Assembly (NCBI GenBank): GCA_947458545.1
Contig: CANGYH010000001.1
Location: 806,001 to 870,000 of the forward strand
DNA: 64,000 bases
Direction of reading: 5' to 3'
Origin: Cytophagaceae bacterium
GTDB lineage: Bacteria > Bacteroidota > Bacteroidia > Cytophagales > Flexibacteraceae
Under the pieces are notes generated by a model that worked only from the letters and a program-made list of their open reading frames with translations, had not been told where the DNA came from and made no database searches. This document shows, one piece after another, positions 26,541 to 34,303 of the stretch; positions within the stretch are counted from its first letter, which is position 1, and every line of letters begins with the position of its first letter. The position numbers and the translations under genes were made by a program.

Positions 26541-26598
26541 GCAGGTGGATGGCGGCATGGTAGATACATCAATACCCGATTCAGGAGGGCGCACCTGC
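26541..26598. other. tRNA-Leu-like stem structure, probably a remnant
   Basis: GCAGGTG (26541-26547) pairs perfectly with CACCTGC (26592-26598), the length of a tRNA acceptor stem. The inner TGGCGGCATGGTAGATAC resembles the D-arm of bacterial tRNA-Leu (TGGCGGAATTGGTAGA). The element is only 58 bases and no anticodon arm or proper TTC loop can be folded, so it is not a working tRNA. Confidence 0.3.
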
Positions 26599-26603
26599 TA
26601 CAA

Positions 26604-26636
26604 AAAATGCCTCTGGCTGACGGCCAGAGGCATTTT
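26604..26636. terminator. Bidirectional terminator
   Basis: AAAATGCCTCTGGC (26604-26617) pairs with GCCAGAGGCATTTT (26623-26636), a 14-bp stem with a five-base loop. It ends the minus-strand T9SS gene, whose stop is at 26659. Confidence 0.85.
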
Positions 26637-26658
26637 GAAGTTACCAAAGCTCCCCCCC

Positions 26659-29460
26659 CTATTGCCTTACGAACCGGCCCTGGCGGGGCATGGGCCCTTG
26701 CGTGCGCAGCAGGTAGGCACCGGGCGGCAAGTGTCGCAAATCCAAGGGGCGGCCGGGTTGGTAGAGCCCTGTCCAGATGGTGCGGCCGAGGTTATCCTGC
26801 ACCTGGCAGGGGGTGGGTGCGGCAGGCTCTGGGGAGAGGCTGACGGTGCCCTGGGTGGGATTGGGGTGTACCCGCAAGGTATGGGGAGCTTGAGGGATTA
26901 GGGCCGCCGTTATGCGGTTGCCGGGCTCCAGGCGCAGCTCTTGGAGGCGGATCGTGGCGAAGTTGCTCTGCAACAGGCGGGGGGCTATGCGCACCATGGC
27001 CGTGTCTGAGCTGCCCGGGGGGCGGGCGGCCATAAGGCCTGCCAGGGGGTAGAAGCGGAGCTTGCGCAGGCTGTCGGAGCTTTGGTCGGTAGAGAAGGCT
27101 CCGGTGCCCAAGGCTACCATGCGCTGCCAGGTGGCACCGCAATCGAAGCTGGCCTCGATGCGGACGGAGTCTCGGACGCGGGTGAAGAACTCGGCATCTA
27201 TGCGCAGGCCCAGGCGGGCAGAGTCTGTGAGCGGGCCGTAGCGGCCCAGGTGCAGGGCACCGTCCACGCTCGTTCTGATCTCCAGGTAGGGGGTCTGGGT
27301 GGGGCCTTGGATGCTGACCTCGGGCCGGATGGAACTGGCCACGGCCCGGCCAGGCAGGTAGCGCCAGCCGGAGACGGGGGTGTAGGTCTGGAAGATGCTA
27401 GAGTCAAAGGTCCACATCGGGGGGCGGCGGCAGGTATCGAAGCGCTGCACCCAGGGCAACGGGTAGGCCCGGGTGCGGATGGTAACCGTGGCCGTGTCGT
27501 TGGTGGGGTTGAGGTCTGCCCGATAAAGAAGGCGGGCCTGCAGGCGCTGGGCCGTGCCGACGGCAAAGCCGGGGACGGTAAAGGCCAGGCGTTGAAAGCC
27601 CTGCACACGGATGGGCAGCGGGATGGAGAGCGTATCGAAGGGGCGGCCGTTTAGGCTTAGCTGTACCCCAGCGCCGATGGGCAGCGGGTCTGTGCCGGGG
27701 TTGTACACCAGCACGGTGCCCTGGGGCAGGGCCGCCTGGCCGGGCAGTGGGCAGCCCGCCTGCCCGATGGCCGGGGCCCGTAGCTCTTTGATGGCCAGGT
27801 CTCGCACCGTGGCCGTGGTGGCGAGGCGGAAGTAGTTGCCCGCCGCCAGGTTGATGGTGTCGGTGTAGAGGGCATCTACACCGGTGGTGGGCACCAAGGT
27901 GCGCACCCGTTGGGCGGTAATGTCTTGCCAGGGGCCCAGGGGCCCAGGGCCTTGCACGATGCGCAATACGCCGAGCCGCAGGGGCTGGGGCAAGGCGGCT
28001 AACTCTTCTGCTTAGGGTGATAGGTAGAGTATCTCGCCGACGGTGGGGCGGTTGCATTGGTACTCCATCATGAAGCGGCCCGTAGGGGCCAGCCCGGGCG
28101 AGAACTGCCCGCCGGGGATGGGATCTAGCATGCGAAAGAACAGCTTACTGCCGTTGGCAGGCGCACCCTGCCGATTAGGTGCATACAGCCTAGACTTGCG
28201 GCAACGAGCGCGGCGGCAGTGGTTCAGATTGATGTTGGAGGCTACGCCCACTCTAACCGTATCTTGGAGCGAGAGTACGTCGGCCTGCCAGAACAATTCT
28301 GAGCTTGATGTACTAGCGTACGTTGAAAGTAGCGTATCCCGGAGGGTATCCTGGGCTTGAAGGATGCCTCTATTACCAAAGAAGTTTGACATGCGCCGCC
28401 CGGGCGGTACGATTACCCGCTTATTCTCGGCCTTACGCAATTGGATGTTTGCTGCACGCATGCTGGTCGGCCACTCGTTACCAACCACCACGTTTGAGTC
28501 AGACCCATTACCAGGTCGAAGATATGTGTACCACACTCGGCTTGCAGAGACTGTAAAACTTCCTGAAACTCGGCCAAAAACCCTATCAATAGCAGGCTCT
28601 ATGGGAAGATTTATTGTAGGTTGAGATACACACTTAAATGGGGCAATCATGTGGGCCGTACCTCGAAGTAACACGACCCTGTCCGTAGTTCGCACTGGAA
28701 GCTCCACATTAACAACTGTGGGGTTATCAAAAATTATTATGGGTTTTTTGGTAGAATCGATCATGGCATCGAAGCTACCAAACCACCGCTGAGGTGATGA
28801 ACCCCCAAAAGCCAATCGCAAACTAGAGGTTGAAGGAGGTCGAGTTTCTATTATACCATACTGTTCAATGTTGCCTAACGTAATAAGTGTTGAACTGGCA
28901 TTGAATGTGGTCGAAACGACACTATCTCGATGACCAATAAGTATTCCTCGTGTGGCGGTTAGAGTACCTAGGTTCATTTGCAGGCAGGCCGGGGCCTGGC
29001 CGCCGCCAACTTCTAGTCTTCGTACGGTTGGGTTGGCATCCAGGCGCACCATACTGCCGGGGGCAATCCAGGCCGTATCTCGGAAGGTGGGCACGCGGCC
29101 CAGGTTCCAGGTGGTGGGGTTGCTCCAGGCCCCGCCCCGGCCGATGCTGCGCAGCCTGCGGGGGGTGGTATCGACTACGGTTTGGGTGAGGCAGGCGTAA
29201 ATAGTATCTATTGTGGGCCAGGATGCATCTGCAAGACGCATTAAATACCATTGAGTAGTATCGAGGTCTGAAAGGGTGATGCAGGCAAATTTTGTAGGGA
29301 AGGCCGAGCCGCTGGGCTCTGCCAGCCAGGCGTAGCGGGGCCCGCGCTTGCGGGTTGCGGGTTGCACTATACCTTTGCCCGGTGCCCCGTGGGGTAGCCT
29401 ATTGCCACGCGGTGGCAAAGGCCCCCAGCAGGTGCCAACCCTTCTAACTAAACAATTCTC
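26659..29460 (-). pseudogene. T9SS cargo protein gene, interrupted by an in-frame stop and lacking a signal peptide
   Basis: Two stretches in the same frame, 29460-28015 and 28011-26659, are separated only by TAA at 28014-28012; six sense codons follow before the next possible start, a TTG. The upstream part contains GRGGAWSNPTTWNLGRVP and a beta-helix-like region of the G8 or pectate-lyase-like kind. The downstream part is beta-rich and ends with HTLRVHPNPTQGTVSL to GRFVRQ, a type A T9SS CTD. No signal peptide can be found downstream of the divergent FadL gene, so the 5' end also seems lost. Bases of about 28200-28960 are much richer in A+T than both flanks. The exact 5' limit is arbitrary. 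A sequencing error at the stop would restore only the frame, not the export signal. Confidence 0.65.
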
Positions 29461-29461
29461 G

Positions 29462-30739
29462 ATGAAGAGACGACTCACCCTTTCTCTGTTGGCCCTTGGG
29501 GCGGCGGGGCAGGCTTTTGCAGGCGGATACCAGGTATCTGTGCAAGGGCAGAAACAGATTGGCATGGGCCATACCGGCACGGCGCTGGCGTGGGATGCCA
29601 GCAGCCTCTTTTTCAACCCGGGCTCGCTGGGCTTTCTGAAGAAGAGCAGCGTGGTGGCAGGTGCCAGCTTTATCAACAGCACGGTGGCCTATACCGGGCC
29701 CAATGGCCAGGCCTACCGGGCCGAGACGGATAACCCCATCTCTACGCCTTTTGCGGCCTATGGGGCTTTCTTCTTAGACAAGAACAAGAAACTGGTGCTG
29801 GCCGCCGGTGCCTACACGCCCTTTGGCTCTACCGTGAAGTGGGCCGATGGCTGGCGCGGGCAGTTCTTGCTCAACGAGCTGAGCCTGCGGGCCATCTTCA
29901 CCAATGCTACGGTGGCGTATCGCATCAACGATATGTTCAGCGTGGGTGCGGGTTTCAACTATGCTTTTGGCTCTGTTGACCTTAAGCGCAGTGTGGACAT
30001 CAACACAGGTACGGCCACGGCACCGCAGTATGGGCAAGCACAGTTGAAGGGCAACGCCTCGGGCATTGGGTTCAACGCGGGCATCCATGCCCAGCTTACG
30101 GAGGAGCTCTCCGTCGGGGTCAGCTATCGCTCTAAGGTAGATATGAAGGTGAGCGGCGGCGATGCCACCATCCGCACCAGCCCGGCCTTGCTTGGCACGA
30201 CGTTTCCTGCCTCTGGCGCTACAACTTTTGACGCTACGCTGCCCCTGCCTGCCAACACCAACCTGGGCATTGGCTACAAGGTGAACAAAGACCTGACCCT
30301 GGCGGCAGACATTACGCTGGCCCACTGGAGCGCCTACAAAGAGCTGCGGTTCGACTTTAAGGAGAACTTCGGCACGGGCTTGAGCAGCGCCAGCCCCCGC
30401 AACTACAAGGATGCCTTTATCTACCGGGTGGGTGCCAACTACCAGGCTTCTAAGCTGATTGCCCTCCGCGGCGGTGCTTACTTAGACCAAACGCCCGTAG
30501 AGGCTGGCTACATGACGCCCGAGACGCCCGATGCCAACCGCATCGGCCTGACGCTCGGCATCGGCATTACGCCTACGGAGAACCTGAGCATAGACGCGTC
30601 TTTACTCTTTATCAACGGAGCCAAGCGCGAGCAAACCCAGGCCGACATCAATGCCGCCGGCACGCAAACGTCTGTGCTGCCTGGCACCTACCAGCAGCGC
30701 GCGTTTGCCCCCGGCATCCAGGTTTCTTACGCTTTCTAA
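29462..30739 (+). CDS. OmpP1/FadL-family outer-membrane transporter
   Basis: A protein of 425 residues starting MKRRLTLSLLALGAAGQAFAGGYQ, a signal peptide followed by the family's N-terminal hatch. GQKQIGMGHTGTALAWDASSLFFNPGSL matches the conserved 'G.a.s..a.d.ss.f.NPA' block of FadL/OmpP1, which takes up hydrophobic substrates such as long-chain fatty acids. The beta-barrel strands end with the terminal aromatic residue (QVSYAF). It is followed after 30 bases by an SGNH-hydrolase lipoprotein, a pairing often seen in Bacteroidota, so the two probably work on a common lipid or ester substrate (inference). Confidence 0.9.
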   Translation: MKRRLTLSLLALGAAGQAFAGGYQVSVQGQKQIGMGHTGTALAWDASSLFFNPGSLGFLKKSSVVAGASFINSTVAYTGPNGQAYRAETDNPISTPFAAYGAFFLDKNKKLVLAAGAYTPFGSTVKWADGWRGQFLLNELSLRAIFTNATVAYRINDMFSVGAGFNYAFGSVDLKRSVDINTGTATAPQYGQAQLKGNASGIGFNAGIHAQLTEELSVGVSYRSKVDMKVSGGDATIRTSPALLGTTFPASGATTFDATLPLPANTNLGIGYKVNKDLTLAADITLAHWSAYKELRFDFKENFGTGLSSASPRNYKDAFIYRVGANYQASKLIALRGGAYLDQTPVEAGYMTPETPDANRIGLTLGIGITPTENLSIDASLLFINGAKREQTQADINAAGTQTSVLPGTYQQRAFAPGIQVSYAF

Positions 30740-30769
30740 CCAAGCCAGACAGCTATCAACGAGATTTTC

Positions 30770-32227
30770 ATGAAAAAGTACGCTATAAACAAGGTGCTGG
30801 GCACGGCTGCGGTATTGGCCGTGGCGGCCTACACCCTCCAGGGCTGTAAGCCAGACATCGAGGCTGGCACCCCTTCGGCAGGCGCTGCCGACTTTTCGAA
30901 CTTTATTGCCGTAGGCAACTCGCTCACGGCCGGATTTGCAGACAACGGACTGAATTACGAGGGCCAGGCGACGAGCTACCCGCTCATCTTGGCACAGGCC
31001 ATGCAGGCCACGGGCAAAGGTCCGGCGCAGTTTTTGCAGCCGCTGTTTCCGGTAGGCTCTGCGGGCACGGGCGGGCTGAGGCTTGCTGGTATCACTAATG
31101 GGTTGCCGGTGCTGGCGCCCGTATTTCCTGATTCTAGCCAAATCATTGAGCGGATCCGAACTTTGTTTCCAGATTCTATAACAAATAAGTACGCTCAGGT
31201 ACCAAATGGAATGGAGATTCACAACCTTGGCGTGCCAGGGATCAGGGTTGCTGATATAGAATCGCCAGTTTATGGTGTTTCTAACAACATTGCTTTCAAC
31301 CCATTCTTTGAGCGCATGCTACCCGACAATCAGGGCTTCATGTCTTACCTGTCGTACGTTGCCAAGCGCCGGCCCACCTTCTTTACCAACTGGTTGGGTA
31401 ACAACGATGTGCTGGGCTATGCCTCTGCGGGTGGTACAGGGTTTCTGACCAACATGGCAGACTTTACGGCCAGCTATGGCAAGATGCTTGATACGCTGAC
31501 CCGCGGCGGTGCCAAGGGCCTGATTGCTACGGTCCCAAAGGTTACATCGGCGCCTTACTTTACGACGGTGCCCCCTACGCCAATCGTTTTGACGGACCCT
31601 ACGCAAGTAGCCCTTTTGAATGGCGCTTATGCTGCGCGTAATGCCGCCATCAAACGGTTTAACACCTTACTGCCCGATGCAGCCAAGCTAGATACAATCA
31701 GCTTCCGCCTAGGGCCAAATGCACCAGTGATTGCCGTAAGCGTGACAGGCCCTGACAGCGTATATCGCCGTTTTGGTGGCCCGGCCGGGGCATTCAGGCA
31801 GCTACGGGCTGACCGTGGCGAGCTGATTCTGCTGCCGGCCCAAACGGTGTTACCTACGGGTGCCGGTACGGCTACTCCGCTGGGCAACCAGTTTGCCTTA
31901 ACAAGGGAAGAGCTAGACGCCATCAATGCGCGCACTAACGAGATCAACACGTACATCCGCGCGCAAGCAACCAGCCGCAACCTAGCGCTTTTTGATGCTG
32001 AGGCTTTCTTGGATCAGGTAAAGGCTGGACAGGTGTATTTCGACGGCACCAACATCACGGCGGCCTTCGTGCGGGGCGGGGCTTTCTCGCTGGATGGTAT
32101 CCACCCTACCCCTCGGGGTTATGCGCTGATTGCCAACGAAATGATGAAGGCCATCAACGCCAAGTATGGCTCTAACCTTTCACCGGTGAACGCAGCCAAC
32201 TACCCGGCGCTGCAGTTTCCGAAGTAA
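30770..32227 (+). CDS. SGNH/GDSL-hydrolase-like lipoprotein
   Basis: A protein of 485 residues with a signal peptide and probable lipid attachment at Cys26 (TLQGCKPD). The block I nucleophile motif is FIAVGNSLTAGF (GNSL in place of GDSL, Ser52), block III is NWLGNNDVLGY, and the C-terminal DGIHPTPRGYALIAN holds the Asp-x-x-His pair. It is probably an esterase or lipase on the cell surface or in the periplasm. A patch at about 31140-31320 is lower in G+C than the rest of the gene. Together with the upstream FadL-like porin it forms a two-gene unit ended by a terminator. Confidence 0.88.
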   Translation: MKKYAINKVLGTAAVLAVAAYTLQGCKPDIEAGTPSAGAADFSNFIAVGNSLTAGFADNGLNYEGQATSYPLILAQAMQATGKGPAQFLQPLFPVGSAGTGGLRLAGITNGLPVLAPVFPDSSQIIERIRTLFPDSITNKYAQVPNGMEIHNLGVPGIRVADIESPVYGVSNNIAFNPFFERMLPDNQGFMSYLSYVAKRRPTFFTNWLGNNDVLGYASAGGTGFLTNMADFTASYGKMLDTLTRGGAKGLIATVPKVTSAPYFTTVPPTPIVLTDPTQVALLNGAYAARNAAIKRFNTLLPDAAKLDTISFRLGPNAPVIAVSVTGPDSVYRRFGGPAGAFRQLRADRGELILLPAQTVLPTGAGTATPLGNQFALTREELDAINARTNEINTYIRAQATSRNLALFDAEAFLDQVKAGQVYFDGTNITAAFVRGGAFSLDGIHPTPRGYALIANEMMKAINAKYGSNLSPVNAANYPALQFPK

Positions 32228-32252
32228 AGAGACCTCTTTTTACGAGTAAAAT

Positions 32253-32290
32253 AAGCCCGGCATATCACACTGCCGGGCTTTTCTTTGTCT
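32253..32290 (+). terminator. Intrinsic terminator after the SGNH gene
   Basis: AAGCCCGGCA (32253-32262) pairs with TGCCGGGCTT (32271-32280), followed by TTCTTTGTCTTTC. Confidence 0.85.
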
Positions 32291-32343
32291 TTCTTGCGTG
32301 GGCTTGCTCGTTTTACACCCACACCCTACAGCCATTGACACCT

Positions 32344-33213
32344 ATGCTTACCGCCGGCTCGTTTGCCGGCAAAACCGTTTTGATTACCGGCGGCGGCACC
32401 GGCCTGGGCCGGTCTATAGCCGTTACCCTTGGGAAACTGGGGGCCAACCTTGTGATTGCCAGCCGCAAGAAGGACGTCATTGAGCAGGCTGCCCTGGAGC
32501 TTGCTGAAGAGACCGGCGCGCAGGTACTCGGCCTGCCCTGCGACGTCCGCAAGATGGAAGACGTAGAGGCTGTGCTGGATGCAGCCTGGGCCCGGTTTGG
32601 CCGGGTAGATGTGCTGATAAACAACGCGGCGGGCAACTTTATTGCCCCGACGGAGAGCCTCTCTCACCGGGCGTTTGAAGTGGTGGTTGATATCGTGCTA
32701 AAGGGCAGCATCAACTGTACGCTGGCTTGTGGCAAGCGCTGGATTGCAGACGGCAAGCCTGCCAACGTCCTATCTGTGGTAACTACCTATGCCTGGACGG
32801 GCACCGGATACACCGTGCCCTCGGCCTGCGGCAAGGCGGGAGTGCTGGCGCTGATGCGGTCTTTGGCGGTGGAGTGGGGCCCGCACCAGATCCGCTGCAA
32901 TGCCGTGGCCCCGGGGCCCTTCCCGACGGAGGGGGCGTGGAGCAGGCTTTTCCCGGTAGACATGCTGCCAGAGCAGGTAGCTCGCGAGGCCTCGCCGGAG
33001 TATCGCATTCCGCTGGGCCGTGTGGGCGAGCACGAGGAGCTGGCCAACCTGTGCAGCTACATCGTATCTGACTATGCAGGCTACCTGAACGGAGAATGCA
33101 TCACGCTGGACGGCGGCGAGTGGTTGCAACAGGCCGGGCAGTTTAGCTGGGTACGGCATATTCCGAAAGAACTTTGGCCCCAAATCGAAAAATGGATCCG
33201 CGGAAAAGCATAA
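32344..33213 (+). CDS. Short-chain dehydrogenase, 2,4-dienoyl-CoA reductase-like
   Basis: NADP(H)-dependent reductase of 289 residues. The cofactor loop is TGGGTGLGRSIA (about 16-27) and INNAAGNFIAP is the NNAG-type block. The active-site region reads TGYTVPSACGKAGVLALMRSLA: Lys is kept, but the position four before it is Ser, not Tyr. Loss of the Tyr is typical for 2,4-dienoyl-CoA reductases (DECR type), which reduce intermediates in the oxidation of unsaturated fatty acids. Start ATG 32344 rather than the TTG nine bases upstream. It overlaps the next gene by 22 bases. Confidence 0.85.
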   Translation: MLTAGSFAGKTVLITGGGTGLGRSIAVTLGKLGANLVIASRKKDVIEQAALELAEETGAQVLGLPCDVRKMEDVEAVLDAAWARFGRVDVLINNAAGNFIAPTESLSHRAFEVVVDIVLKGSINCTLACGKRWIADGKPANVLSVVTTYAWTGTGYTVPSACGKAGVLALMRSLAVEWGPHQIRCNAVAPGPFPTEGAWSRLFPVDMLPEQVAREASPEYRIPLGRVGEHEELANLCSYIVSDYAGYLNGECITLDGGEWLQQAGQFSWVRHIPKELWPQIEKWIRGKA

Positions 33214-33566
33214 GGCACGGGATATGGGTTTGGGCTTGCCTGCTAGGCGGCCTGGCCCTTGGCTGCAAAGCGCCTACAGAGTTGAAGAGGGTGCCGGGGG
33301 CACCCAAGCTGCCACCAACCCCGGCAGCCGAGCAGGTGCGATTGTTGCTGCCGCAAGACAGGTTTGCAGACAGCGCCCAGGCCCAGCGGCTGGCCTATTA
33401 CCGGCGAGGAATCACCATTGCCGGTGTTTGTACCTACCAGGAAGTGCTAGACGATCTGGTGGCCAAAGGCCGCAGCTTGGGGGCCCGGACGGTGCGGGTA
33501 AGGCTGCTTAAGGGCCCTGACGAGCGCAGCAGTTGCTACCGCGCAGAGGCAGATTTTTACCGCTAA
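33192..33566 (+). CDS. Small lipoprotein of unknown function
   Basis: A protein of 124 residues, with MDPRKSIRHGIWVWACLLGGLALGC giving a signal peptide and lipidated Cys25. After a Pro-rich linker the mature part contains a compact domain (GITIAGVCTYQEVLDDLVAKGRSLGARTVRVR and SSCYRAEADFY) with two Cys that could pair. Its start lies within the end of the SDR gene and it ends 16 bases before nth, so these three genes are probably one transcript. The family is not recognised. Confidence 0.75.
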   Translation: MDPRKSIRHGIWVWACLLGGLALGCKAPTELKRVPGAPKLPPTPAAEQVRLLLPQDRFADSAQAQRLAYYRRGITIAGVCTYQEVLDDLVAKGRSLGARTVRVRLLKGPDERSSCYRAEADFYR

Positions 33567-33582
33567 GCCAACCGCCTACCCC

Positions 33583-34293
33583 ATGACGCGCAAAGAGCGG
33601 TATGCCCAGGTGCTGGGTTACTTTAGAGAGCACCTCCCCGACCCGGAGACGGAGCTACACTATACCGACCCATACAGCCTGCTGGTGGCGGTGGTGCTGT
33701 CTGCCCAGTGTACGGACAAGCGGGTAAACATGGTGACCCCCGCCCTGCTGGAGCGTTTTCCGACACCGGCGCACCTGGCCGCTGCCGAGGCGGAGGACAT
33801 ATTCCCCTACATCCGCAGTGTGAGCTACCCCAACAACAAGGCCAAGCACCTGGCCGGGCTGGGGCGCAGGCTGCAAGAGGTTTATGGTGGCCAGGTACCC
33901 GACACGGTGGAGGCACTCCAAACCCTGCCCGGCGTGGGGCGCAAGACGGCCAACGTAATAGTCTCTGTGGTACACGACCAGCCGGCCATGGCAGTAGATA
34001 CCCATGTGTTCAGGGTGAGCCACCGCCTAGGGTTGGTGCCCAAGACGGCAACCACCCCACTGGCCGTAGAGCGACACCTGATGGCCCACGTACCTGTTTC
34101 AGATGTGCCAAGAGCACATCACTGGCTCATTTTGCATGGGCGGTATGTTTGCATAGCCCGCAAGCCGCTTTGTAGCCGGTGTGCGTTGGTGCCCTGCTGT
34201 GCCTTTGCGCAAAAGCGGCTGGCCAAGGGCCTGCCCTTGCCCGACGAGCAGCCTCTAACTGTCAGTAAAAACAAGGCTCAACAACAGAAATAG
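33583..34293 (+). CDS. nth: Endonuclease III
   Basis: Base-excision repair glycosylase/AP lyase for oxidised pyrimidines, 236 residues. The helix-hairpin-helix LPGVGRKTANVI (about 109-120) holds the catalytic Lys, and AVDTHVFRVSHRLG the catalytic Asp. The iron-sulphur cluster motif is intact: Cys-x6-Cys-x2-Cys-x5-Cys in CIARKPLCSRCALVPCC. The C terminus has about 20 residues beyond the cluster, slightly longer than E. coli Nth. Confidence 0.95.
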   Translation: MTRKERYAQVLGYFREHLPDPETELHYTDPYSLLVAVVLSAQCTDKRVNMVTPALLERFPTPAHLAAAEAEDIFPYIRSVSYPNNKAKHLAGLGRRLQEVYGGQVPDTVEALQTLPGVGRKTANVIVSVVHDQPAMAVDTHVFRVSHRLGLVPKTATTPLAVERHLMAHVPVSDVPRAHHWLILHGRYVCIARKPLCSRCALVPCCAFAQKRLAKGLPLPDEQPLTVSKNKAQQQK

Positions 34294-34303
34294 GGGCAGC
34301 GGC

